64,000 nucleotides of DNA. Origin: Channallabes apus. Taxonomy: Eukaryota > Chordata > Actinopteri > Siluriformes > Clariidae. Location of the stretch: positions 11,696,707 through 11,760,706 of the forward strand of contig CM060127.1 of the NCBI GenBank assembly GCA_030522415.1, read 5' to 3'. A program made the translations under genes and the position numbers. Positions 38,481-49,127 of this stretch are shown piece after piece. The notes below the pieces were generated by a model, which searched no databases, was not told where the DNA came from, and worked only from the letters and a program-made list of their open reading frames with translations. Position 1 is the first letter of the stretch, and the number at the start of each line of letters is the position of its first letter.

Positions 38481-39384
38481 AAAGTCAGTTTCCCTATGTT
38501 TCCCCGGTGGCGTGCAGATTCAAATCATGACGTCACTCGCTACCTAACGCTGAGAAGGCGAACGAGGATTTTAACAGTTTTTCTCTCGTTTTAAAGTGTT
38601 TTTATGAACTTTTTGAATTAAACAAATAACCTATGCAAAATAATCGAGTGTCTTTTCGCTTTTTTTTGTATATTTGAAGATAATTCATACGTTTTAAGCC
38701 GCTGCAAAAGGCTGGTTTGCTGGGCGAGTACTGACATCACGACTACTTTTATTACACCTACATTTGTTTATTTGTATATGTATGTTATTAATATTAATTT
38801 TTTAGAGATTGTGTGTGCGTGCACGGAGAGTTTGTGTTGATAAGTGTATGTGGATAAGTTGATAAGTGTATCAGAAAGCATTAAAATGTTCATTTGAATT
38901 AAAATGACACACACACGTCTGTATATACAGTATATCAATTACATATATATCAATTTCATTAGTTCGTTCATTCTATTTGAAGCTTCGGATGTTTTTTTTT
39001 TTTTTTTTGGTTTGGTTAGATTAGTTCTGAACTCGCTTCCGTGAAATTATCGCTAAAACAATGTACTGAGCCCTCCTGAGGATATAAAGCTTTATTATTG
39101 TGTTTGGATAAATATTCAGATCTACCACAGCAGGTAATAAACTATGGTGTGTCATAACCGAAGCAAACACCACGATTATGCCTCGTTTCGTTCGACGGGA
39201 ACGTGGTTCACTTGGCCGCGGTGTATTATAAACCTGTGGAATGTTTCACTGTTTATGCTCACATAAGAGGAATAAAAGCGAGTGAAATGTGGAAATGATG
39301 TTTGGCAACTCAATGAGAACTAAACCAAAGATTTCGGTAACTCCACTGAGTGTAACATCTGCATAGTGACACTGAACATCTTCA

Positions 39385-39469
39385 CTTTTCCGTTTACCTC
39401 TGAAAAAAAAGCTGTATTTTGTTTGTTTATATTTAGAGTTTTTATAACAGTAGAACAAGTACCCGCGCG

Positions 39470-39544
<75 letters not shown>

Positions 39545-40217
39545 ACACACTCCCCTGAGCCCTCGGGAAACATCCAATCACCGTCGGTATACAAATGAGT
39601 CAAGACGCAGCCTAACGTGGTGTCGTGTCGGATTTCAGCGGTCACGGAGTGGGAAGACTTTGAAGAAGCTGCAGTGACAGTAAACAGCTGAACAACTTCA
39701 CTTTTCCGTTTACCTCTGAGGAAAAAAAAGCTGTATTTTGTTTGTTTATATTTAGAATTTTTATAGTAGTAAGAGAGAGTTATAGTTTGGTCTGTGTACT
39801 GTAGTTCGCACCCTTGTAGAGAATAAATAAATGAATAACACCTTCATATCCCCTCTCAAGAGAGTCATAGTCCATTGTTAGTTTTAATGATTTGGCTGAA
39901 ACTAATTATTTCACATAATTTCTACATAAGTACCCTAACACCATTGATCATGAGTTTCAGCTGAACCTAATTCTATACTTGTAACAGAAAATGTAGATGC
40001 AGATTCCAAATGTGTATTTATATAATAGATAGATAGATAGATAGATAGATAGATGTGTGTGTGTGCGTAGGCTCTACGCAGGGGCAAGAGAGGGCAGCGC
40101 ACCCTTAAATGTCTGCACATGTTAATATATTCCTAAAATGTATATATTACAAGTTGATAAACTGATCTGCGGTAGCGGAAAAATCCGCTGAAAATAGGAC
40201 AGGCTGCAGCGCACGCG

Positions 40218-40248
<31 letters not shown>

Positions 40249-40908
40249 ACCTCCCTTGAGCCCTGCGTCTGTCGGATTTCAGCGGTCACGGGGTGGAAAG
40301 ACTTTGAAGCAGTTTATATATGAATCTAAGCTTGAACTTATCAGCATTGTAAATATATAATACTTTTCAAATAAAATCGCTATTACTTTGACCCTGAAGT
40401 TTAGTTTAGCACACACAAAAAACAGAAAAGTCATTTCTGGTAAATCAACGGGTTTATTTACAGTAATTCATTAAAAAATGAATATACATTGTACAGTACA
40501 CGGTAAACACGGGAAAAATTACAAAATGAAAAAACAAACAGTATCTACTTTATAAACAGCTTAGTATGTGCGTCGAGATGCTGAAATCCCTTGCATGTTT
40601 TTGCTTCCAAGTGGAGAGATATTTGACCGATAGCCTAGAACAAAAGATCTATACAGTAGGTGTGATCACAACCCCCTCCGACCGACCGTGCCATCAATCA
40701 CTGACCACCTCAGAAGTTCCCTCCAATGTATGGCTGCAATACTTGTTTTGCAAGTATTTTTAACACCATTCAAAGGCGTACAAGTTCCATTCAACATATA
40801 ATGATGTCTCCACATGTTAATATATTCCTAAAATTTATATATTACAAGTTGATAAACTGATCTGCGGTAGCGGAAAAATCCGCTGAAAAAAGGATAGGCT
40901 ACAGCGCA

Positions 40909-40945
<37 letters not shown>

Positions 40946-40990
40946 ACCTCCCTTGAGCCCTCGGTAAACATCCAAGCACTGAGGCACGCA
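39385..40990. repeat. Cluster of locally duplicated CA-rich segments
   Basis: ACTTTTCCGTTTACCTCTGA plus a GCTGTATTTTGTTTGTTTAT segment occurs at about 39385 and 39702. CGGATTTCAGCGGTCACGG occurs at about 39630 and 40275. CACATGTTAATATATTCCTA ... GCGGTAGCGGAAAAATCCGC occurs at about 40116 and 40811. Each is linked to a CA run and CTCCCTTGAGCCCT / CTCCCCTGAGCCCT. GCGGTAGCGGAAAAATCCGC is also a short palindrome-like motif. No coding content. Confidence 0.7.
39475..39540. repeat. (CA)n microsatellite
   Basis: Long uninterrupted CA run. Cysteine/valine or histidine/threonine-rich frames over it are artefacts. Confidence 0.95.
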
Positions 40991-41772
40991 AACCCCCTGA
41001 CCACAATAAGGTGGCAATCCCTCAGGGGGGAAGATGAAAAATACAAATTAAATAAATAAAACAAAATAAAATATCCTTAATCCAGATTTTATCAATCAAC
41101 GACATAATATTGATCTTAGCTGGATGGTCTAATTCTCAAAACCGTTTAACCTAAAGAAAAACTTAACACACTATAACTAGAATATTTACAAAACTGAAAG
41201 GTTGTGTTATGTATAATAAAAAAACCTCATAACTCAAAAAGATCATATTATGTTTTTATATATATATATATATATATTTTTTTATAGTAACTGAACAGCT
41301 CTCTTCTCTCCAATCCACTCCTAAACCACAGTCTCCTATTTCTCTGTGCGTGCTCTGGAGCCTGTGAATGAATACACGCAGCGGAGGTTTTGTATAGAGA
41401 TACAATAATTTTACTGCTGGAAAATCAGCATTTTATCTAATTTGAAATATAAACCTAATATTATCTGTTACTTAATATATTTTCTTTAAAAACAGTGGTT
41501 TTTTATATCATAAATATAATAATCCATAATTATGTGGGTATTAGATGGCTTTTAGTGAAATAAAACTGTAACTTACTTTAAAACTAAACATGGTCCCTAA
41601 AACGGAGCTCTGGACACAGAGCTACAGACCCCCCTGTAACCCCCTTACCCAGTTAGCTAGCAGTTAATGACCACCACTACTTGTGCAGTTCATAAAAGGA
41701 CAGGTAATGTTTGTCGCGCTGTTGCACAAACAGCACGCTCATTTATTTAAGAGAGAGTTTATGAGTGTGCTG

Positions 41773-41881
41773 CTTTGATGTGCTGGGTATGGCGGGGCGT
41801 CGACGGCTGATCAGTGTAAAGTAGCGTACTTTACACACACTGATCAGCAGTTGACGCCCCGCCATACCCAGCAGATCAAAG
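41773..41881. repeat. Near-perfect 109-nt inverted repeat (hairpin)
   Basis: The left arm CTTTGATGTGCTGGGTATGG ... CTGATCAGTGT pairs with the right arm ACACTGATCAG ... CCATACCCAGCAGATCAAAG. Arms are about 50 nt with only a few mismatches and a loop of a few bases around 41822-41826. It is not flanked by an obvious target duplication. Confidence 0.88.
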
Positions 41882-42002
41882 GGGCAGTTATCGGCTATGA
41901 CACGTTGAAGGAGAACTTAATAGTTCTCAAAAATAGTGTAAATGTCTGCAACAATCACTAACCATTAAAATGTTTTTTTTTTTGTAATTAAACACGAAAA
42001 TA

Positions 42003-42004
<2 letters not shown>

Positions 42005-42092
<88 letters not shown>
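42005..42092. repeat. (AT)n(AC)n microsatellite
   Basis: About 60 bases of AT followed by about 25 of AC. The TIR element 42092-43237 begins at its right edge, and another TATATA run follows that element's right end. Confidence 0.93.
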
Positions 42093-42093
<1 letters not shown>

Positions 42094-43237
42094 AGGGCGT
42101 AGGTTTGCTACCTATGACTCCAACTAATACCCCATCCCCCAATCCCCTGATCTGCTTCTGTCCCCTAATTGAAAAACATTGAGGGATTCCTTATGAGCAT
42201 GGACAGAGAATGCCACAGCCTATTATTGGTAACAATGTTAAATCTCAGGACAACTACAGTGGCTTGCAAAAGTATTCGCCCCCCCGTGAACTTTTCCACA
42301 TTTTGTCACATTACAGCCACAAACATGAATCAATTTTATTGGAATTCCACGTGAAAGACCAATACAAAGTGGTGTACACGCGAGAAGTGGAACAAAAATC
42401 ATACATGATTTCAAACATTTTTTTTTTACAAATAAATAACTGAAAAGTGGGGTGTGTGTAATTATTCAGCCCCTTTGGTCTGAGTGCAGTCAGTTGCCCA
42501 TAGACATTGCCTGATGAGTGCTAATGACTAGAGAGCACCTGTGTGTAATCTACACTCTCTCCATCGCTGTCTGATATACAGCACAGGTGTTTAGGTTCTG
42601 TTACCTGACAAAACAGGATAAACACATGCCATTTAAACAGCAATCATTTTATTTCACTTTTTCTGAGTCTTAGTGTGCAAACCTCGAATCAAATCATTAA
42701 TGTTCGCCAAGTAAGTGAATGCATTTTAAAAACTATTTTTCTGAAGTGGATTGTCTATTGGTGTCAACAAAATTCTAGCCATATGGCAATATTAGTATAT
42801 TAGCTTATCAATTTCTTTCACAATACTGATTTCTGACAAACAGTCACTACATTAGGAGACTGACAGGGATCATATTTATACTTTTACATTTAGCTGTTTA
42901 ATCTGCTGTTAGTTTTACGTCCGTATTCACAGACTATATCCTGGCCTGCTGTAATGAATGTGAGTCCACTGCATTTGGCGCTGCTTGTGTCTGAACGCAG
43001 CCAATAGTCTATCACATGATGGCAGGGAAAGGCACAGCCAATCAAAATGTTCATATTTGTTTTGGGGGCGGGAGGACTCAAGGAGAGAACGTGATTTATC
43101 CCTTTCTGCGTGTCTAGGTTAATGTTGACAGAACGATTAAAAAAAAAGTGGATTAAATTATTGGTGGGGACATTTCAATGGTCGGAGGATATTGGTGGGG
43201 ACACATCCCCTCCATCCACCCTAAATCTACGCCCCTG
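42092..43237. mobile_element. TIR element, about 1.15 kb, with nested Tc1 arm
   Basis: The left end CAAGGGCGTAGGTTT and the reversed right end CAGGGGCGTAGATTT are inverted repeats. Both flanks are TATATA-rich, so the element appears to have landed in an AT microsatellite. No transposase was recognised. Confidence 0.55.
42258..42560 (+). mobile_element. Solo left arm of a Tc1-like transposon
   Basis: ACAGTGGCTTGCAAAAGTAT and the following ~200 bases (with CACGTGAAAGACCAATACAA and AATTATTCAGCCCCTTTGG) are a familiar fish Tc1 terminal repeat. No transposase or right arm follows. Confidence 0.65.
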
Positions 43238-43388
43238 TATATATATATAATTTAAAACTATTTATTCATTTGTCTTTTATTTACTTACTTACTAGCGAAT
43301 GCTTTTTTAGGGCTCTAAAAACTACGGCAGTATGAGTGACAATGGAATAGGACGTGTGAGTTGCACCGGTCACACACACACACAATAA

Positions 43389-43424
<36 letters not shown>

Positions 43425-43545
43425 TAATTCTTAAAACATCGTGTTCACCCATGCACTGAAAAAAAGAACTTGTAAGATTTACTTGATAAAATCCTCATAA
43501 CAATTTGGACACAGATTTTAAGTAAATTTTATTGCTCCAATATAA

Positions 43546-44392
43546 GGCTGAATCCCATTTCTACCCCCTACCCTTCCATTTGACGCGTTCACGTGAAGTG
43601 GTAGAGGTGTCTCATTTCTCTTTTGGTTGGAGGTGGAGGGGGAGGGGGGAAGGGCCAGATAGCCCTCCAAACGAAGATTTTTCAGGACCTCACTTCAAAC
43701 GAAGGGCTAAGCGAAGTTTTCAACATGGCTGCTCACTCGAGCAAGCAGACCCATAAATGTTAAGTCATTTTTGCCATTAATAAAGATTTTTATGACAAGT
43801 TTTCATTATATGTATATTACCTCTAGTCTTGTGTTTATGGTGATGTTCTGTAAAGAAACGTTTGCAAAAAAAATCGCTAAAGTTTGCTAGCGGATAGCAC
43901 ATATTGCACAATATTACAAATATATATTTTTATGTCACATACACTTTACTGCATGCTACAAACAAATATGAAAGTTCAGTAGCACGGCAGTTTGCCGAGC
44001 ATTTGATAACGCATTGTTTTGCTTACGGCCATACACTATTGTTTTGCTTACACTATTCTTACTTATTGCAACGTGACCACAGTTTTGTAATTTATATTCT
44101 GTATATGGACGGCTGAGGAAACCCGAAGACTCATCCGTGTTCGTGGTGAAAATGAGCAACTTTTTTAAAAATCGAAATACGGCGCCAAAAACCTTTGGGA
44201 GTGAGTAATCTCTCTTATTGGAATGTGTGATAAACATCGGCGCATGTCCTCTGACGTAACATTAGGAACCAGCGACAACGTATGATGACGTATAACAGTG
44301 TTGTCCCATTTCTTAGGGGAAATATTTATACCCTTCCCCTTTCCACTTCGTTTCAAGGGACAAGGGGAAGAAAATAGAATTGTGATTCAGCC
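43546..44392. mobile_element. Harbinger-like MITE, 847 bp
   Basis: The ends GGCTGAATCCCATTTCTA and (reversed) GGCTGAATCACAATTCTA form an imperfect TIR, with a 3-bp TAA duplication at 43543-43545 and 44393-44395. A 3-bp TWA target site is typical of PIF/Harbinger elements. No transposase. Confidence 0.65.
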
Positions 44393-44469
44393 TAAGTAAA
44401 ACTCACCCGTAATTGTCAGGTAAAATTTACTTAATTAAATTAACAATAAAAGAAATCAAGTAAAAGTTG

Positions 44470-45180
44470 TAGCACAGCCACACAAAAGGGGCGTTTTCAT
44501 ACGCAGGAAAATGGTCTTGGAGTTAATGCTGCTCACCTGTGGCCGAAGGCGTGCCCTAGCGGTTTCTGGTTCCCCATTGACAGTGGTTTGGTCACCGGGC
44601 AAGTTCCCGCGCATGCGCGATCGCAACGCATGGGAACCCGGAAGTGACGTGGGTCACATGATCTGGCATAAAGTCGGAACCGGCGAGGTAGCCGGCACGG
44701 AGAGATGAAGACAGCGCGCTGCATATCGTTTGAGACTGAGAGCCTGTTTGAGGATTACTTTTTGATAATTTCATTCAGTACCCAGCTCATTCCGTTTCTC
44801 GATCTCCCAGACCTACCATCTTTATCTGGTGAGATCGACCCATCTCTCCAACTCACCATTTCACCCCAATTGCCGTTTTTTCAGACTCTGGACTATCATA
44901 CACTCACTCACACACCCGCATACATCACACACACACTCGTTATATTTGTATTATATTTGTATATATTGGTTTGTGGTGCACCGTGTTTGTTTATTTATCT
45001 GTCTGTCTTGTTTAATACACTTGGTTTAATTTATTATAATTGTTTTGTGTCGCGTCGTGTTTTGTCCAGCTGCGGTTGCGCAATACCGGAAGTATTGTTT
45101 AACAGCCCATATTTAGATTCCCGAATCCGTTCTTTTGTGACCAAGCGGTTAATAAAATCCAAGCGTTACAAAGTTACATA
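44470..45180 (+). other. Possible LTR-like or CpG-rich regulatory segment
   Basis: A CpG-rich start (GTTCCCGCGCATGCGCGATC near 44605) is followed by T-rich sequence and AATAAA near 45151. A 158-codon open frame from 44705 is low in complexity and hydrophobic and resembles nothing I know. The layout recalls a retrotransposon LTR, but no terminal duplication was found. Confidence 0.25.
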
Positions 45181-45836
45181 ATTATATTTAATGCACAAAT
45201 TAGATTTATTTAAAATAATCAAGTAAAGTTAATTCATTATTGTATCAGCAGGAACCTTAATTTTATGAAATTACTATCATTTTGTTTTGTGAGATTTTCC
45301 CTTAACTTGGTTTTATCAATTTATATTACTCCCTATAATAATGTAAACATTGCTAATTTATGTTTTGGAAAGAAACTTAAGTAATTATTTCATCTATATC
45401 TTTCATAAATCACACAACTAAAATATAATTAAACAGTTTATTCACCAACATTACCAAATATTTGTGACATTCACAGTCTAGATCCAAGTTGTCTTTTTAA
45501 TAAAAGTGCATTCAGCTAAATTTTGCATCCATAGAAAAAAACTGCACGGCACCAGGGCCTGAAATACTTGTTTTAAACAAAATTGTGTAAAATAATAAAT
45601 AAATAAAATACAGCATTCATTTAGAAATAAAATACAGCAGAAAATACATTAAACAAACTGTAGAATAAACGTTAAAACGTAATAGCCCTCGGAAGCAGTG
45701 AAGTTGCAACATTCAAATCAGCACTCTGGACTAGTGCACTTAAAAGTATGCCATTGAAACCATAACGCATTAAAACATTAAGCTGAACATGTAAACACAA
45801 CATGTAAAGACTTGTAGTCAAGCCAAATCAAATGTT
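45181..45836. other. AT-rich intergenic sequence
   Basis: No gene, repeat end or regulatory signal could be supported. It probably includes the 3' UTR of the minus-strand gene ending at 45837. Confidence 0.4.
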
Positions 45837-46076
45837 TTAAGATAACTTCATCTTTAAAGCTTGCACTTTTGGTGATAGGTTAATCCCATCAAGTTCTAGA
45901 AGAACTTTCTGAAAATAGCTCAAATGTGTAGCGCAGTGCTCGGAGCTATTGCCACATTCTTGCAAAATTTCCTCTCCTTCAAGGATTATGGATACACCAA
46001 CCGGTTCTTCCCCTTCAACAGCACAGACGACAAGGATTTTAAGAAGGTGCATACTGGCATCACTTCGTCTGTCCCC
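45837..46076 (-). CDS. Terminal exon of a SAMD3-like fish gene (condensed copy)
   Basis: After a long pyrimidine tract and GCAG acceptor (minus strand), the exon reads GDRRSDASMHLLKILVV, then PVGVSIILEGEEIL, and ends QKVLLELDGINLSPKVQALK plus three residues and a stop. The ILEGEEIL and VLLELDG..LSPKVQALK blocks resemble the C-terminus of a large fish family commonly annotated sterile alpha motif domain-containing protein 3-like, whose function I do not know. The sequence between them is shorter than in relatives as I recall them. Joined to the exon at 46500-46556 it makes a 93-residue protein. It could be a shortened gene, a pseudogene, or one exon of a longer gene whose other exons I missed. 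Confidence 0.5.
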   Translation of the reverse strand, partial: GDRRSDASMHLLKILVVCAVEGEEPVGVSIILEGEEILQECGNSSEHCATHLSYFQKVLLELDGINLSPKVQALKMKLS

Positions 46077-46499
46077 CTGCATAAATTTGAGAAACAAAAA
46101 AAAAAAATCTGAATTGCTTCAACCTGTGCTGACTTCATTTCACAGAGAAAAAAAAATAATAAAAATAATTGATAATAAAAAATGACCATCACTTCATATA
46201 CTTCAGATTGTTAAACTTTGGTTAAATTGCTTTAGCAATAATCTTGCATCACTAAAACATTGTAAAACATGGCATGAGATGGCTACACTCCATAGATTAC
46301 TCTGCACCTTTACAGTGTCAGGAAATCCTATGATGAATGCTGAGTTTGTATTTAAAGGGTTAGTCCAAACATGAAAATTCGTTCAATAATTACTCAGATT
46401 TATATATTCATTTGCATTTATATGCTTCTGTCCAATACAACAAACACTATATTCAAGGTATTAATAAATTGTATAATTAATAAGAAAACAATGCTTTAC

Positions 46500-46556
46500 C
46501 AGGCAATCATCAAAGAGATCCTCTTCAGATTCACGTCTCATCTTTACGCTTTGTTT
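46500..46556 (-). CDS. Candidate start exon of the SAMD3-like copy
   Basis: Minus strand: acceptor TTTCACAG, 57-nt exon with ATG at codon MRRESEEDLFDDCL, donor GTAAAG. The phase (0) matches the terminal exon at 46076. A further upstream donor, GAG|GTAAGTTT, at about 47310 could end a 5' UTR exon in a CpG-containing region near 47400-47550. The exon is short, so the call is tentative. Confidence 0.35.
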
Positions 46557-47559
46557 CTGTGAAAATATTTACATTGTATCATTACATAATCTTTTATTCG
46601 TACAACTACATTTAGGCATTTCTTCATCTTTTGTAAGTTTGCCTTTATCCAAAGCAAATTACAAAAGAGGAAGGCATCAAGCATGTCAAGCAGTGCTACT
46701 AACACAAAGTTTCTGACACCGTTAGAAAAATACAAGATAGATCAGCGAGGGATTAAGGGAAAAGTGAGAAGCAAGAATCATGTGTGGAAAGATTAAGCAT
46801 GCAGGGTCACAGGATGACTCGACTTATTTTTATTGTCTGCAATGCGATTTAGACAAATTAGAGCCGCTGTCAATACTGTATGAACATATGTACAGGTTCT
46901 TTACTCGTAACTCATTAATAAAGTTCGGCTTCAGAAAAAAAACGTTTATTGCTAGTGCTCTTTTACCATTTAATGCTTTAACACACACAACTCAGTTTGT
47001 TCAGAAATGGCATCTAACTGGCGAGCCTTTGTCTGAACACGCCGTTTTCACTCGGGGTGGGGGTAAGAAACACATCTCGGAGTATTAATCCGCGCGCTCG
47101 GTTCGTTATTATTTTATTTATTTATTTATTTATGTACCACATGACCCCTGGGGGGCTCCGTAGGTTCAGGTTTTTATACGAAAACGGTGTTTTGTGAATC
47201 TCCACACTATTAAAAACTGAAATTGCTAATTGTACGTCCTGAGATTAAGATGAACATTAATTGGGAGTCATGAAAGCGAGAATCACATCCAAAAAAGAAA
47301 GCTAAACTTACCTCGAACACGACAAACTCCAGCTGCAGCCACGCCGTGTTGTACCTCCGTGATGATCCACAACCGACTGATACACAGCGCGGGCACAGCG
47401 TCTCCAAACACGCATGCGCAGTTTAATTTGCACACGTTTTCGGCTTCAGTAGACACACAATACTTCAGACTGAAACACGACTGCCCCCTACAGGTAATGA
47501 AGGGCATGTTCACAGCTTCCCGCACGCAGCCGCGCAAAGCCGCGGCAAGTCACGGGATC

Positions 47560-48000
47560 CCTTTTCTCGAAACGCGCGTTTTTAATGGCGACATCTGTAG
47601 CATTATGCTTTTGTCAATGATGTACTGTGTTAAGGTAATGAAAAGACTTTTCCTTCTCATTTTTGCATGGACACAAATTATACAAAATAAAATTTCCTTT
47701 GGAGCTACTACAACTAAAAAAAAAAAAAAAAAGCCTGATTGGACAATTTTAATGGTTGCTATTCAATTAAGAGTACTTGCCAATGCACGCTTTACAGTAA
47801 GAGAGAATTCAGTGGATGTGCTTTTCATTGTATATAACTGATGTGGCCATTAAGAATGCATGCTTTTTCCTGCGAAATGACGGAATTCGGCACGCACCTG
47901 CCATGAAATCCCACAAACAACCTTCGGGAAATTAAATAAATGTATTCTGCTGAATATCTGCCAGATTGCGAATGGAAGGACTTTATCTAAAGCCAGACCA
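47560..48000. repeat. Dispersed segment related to 38300-38480
   Basis: Contains ATGGCGACATCTGT, an A-run at 47717-47733, and CCTTCGGGAAATTAAATAAA ... GAAGGACTTTATCTAAA shared with 38300-38480. It lies upstream of the candidate SAMD3-like promoter region. Confidence 0.45.
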
Positions 48001-48055
48001 AGTACAATGGAACAGCTCCTCACATTTGAAAACAATCACGACATAGAAGAGTTGC

Positions 48056-48201
48056 TGTGTGTTTGTTTGGGAACCTGAGAGAAGGGGGGCTGTAAACGCG
48101 AGAAAGTTTGGGTGTGCGTGTGTTGGTGTAAGTGAATGAGCGCGGGCGCACACACTCGCGTTTACAGCCCCCCTTCTCTCAGGTTCCCAAACAAACACAC
48201 A
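48056..48201. repeat. Perfect 47-bp inverted repeat with 52-nt spacer
   Basis: The left arm 48056-48102 (TTTGGGAACCTGAGAGAAGG ... TGTAAACGCGAG) is exactly mirrored at 48155-48201. A third, partial and imperfect copy of the right arm (TTTACAGCCCC ... CTCAGGTTCCCAAA) follows at about 48303-48334. The spacer is GT/GC-rich. Confidence 0.9.
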
Positions 48202-48467
48202 CATTCGTTGCCTTACACAGACACACACATGAACACAAACATACACACTCAAAACGTCTCTGCAAGCACTAAGACCCACCAGGGGAGACGATAGGTCTCG
48301 GCTTTACAGCCCCACTACTCTCAGGTTCCCAAAGAAACACAAACTCTGCTCTGTCGCGACTGTTTTCAAAGGTCAGGAGCTAGGTTTTTTTGTTGTTGTT
48401 TTACTTTACAGCAGTGATTCCGTTAGTATGCGCTTTAACGGTTTTAAAAACTCCGTCTCTCCGTTAA

Positions 48468-48498
<31 letters not shown>

Positions 48499-48699
48499 AT
48501 CTTTGTTAAAACGTGAAAATGTGTCAACATCGAGCACCATCAGAAGACATGGAAAAAAATATATATACACATCATGTTTTTTGCTGTTTGCATCCAGCAT
48601 TGAATTATTATTTCATCCATTGTTTGACCAAGGCTGAAAATAATAGCTGGAATGTGACTGAATTTATGACAAAAAACAAAAAATAAAAATCTAATTTGG

Positions 48700-49127
48700 A
48701 CGCTAACGAAATAACAAATTACAGGCGATTTCAAACCTTCCGTTCATATCCAAAATATTAGAAAAATTAGTATCAGCTCAAATATGCACATTCTTGCAGG
48801 AAAAACAAAATCCTTGAAGAATTTCAGTTACGTTTCAGGCCCCATCATAGTGCAAAAACTGCACTAGTTAAGATTGCAAACGACTTGTTTTTAGCTTCAG
48901 ACCAAGGCTGCGTCTCAATACTAGTCTTACTTGATCTTAGTGCTGCATTCGACACTGTAGATCATAATATTCTCATAGATCGCTTACAAAATCATATAGG
49001 CATTCAGGGACAGGCATTAAAATGGTTTAGATCATACCCGTCTGATCGATACCATTTTGTAGATCTGAATGGAGAACCATCTGGTGTAATGCCAGTGAAA
49101 TATGGGGTCCCACAAGGGTTAGTTTTA
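48700..49127 (+). pseudogene. CR1/L2-type LINE, piece 1 (RT core)
   Basis: Reads as reverse transcriptase with GCVSILVLLDLSAAFDTVDH, NILIDRLQNHIGIQGQALKW and VKYGVPQGLVL. It is 5'-truncated and has small frameshifts before 48885. It stops at 49127, where an L2 copy is inserted. The element resumes at 51331 and again at 62641. Confidence 0.8.

Noticed and set aside
39246..39677. Frames of about 100 residues across the CA tract
   Set aside because: Cys-Val or His-Thr runs from a dinucleotide repeat.
44705..45181. 158-codon plus-strand frame
   Set aside because: Hydrophobic and T-rich with no family resemblance or splice support. Treated as part of a possible LTR-like segment instead.
47359..47841. 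160-codon plus-strand frame
   Set aside because: Runs through an A-tract and a region shared with another dispersed repeat. No domain or codon pattern supports it.
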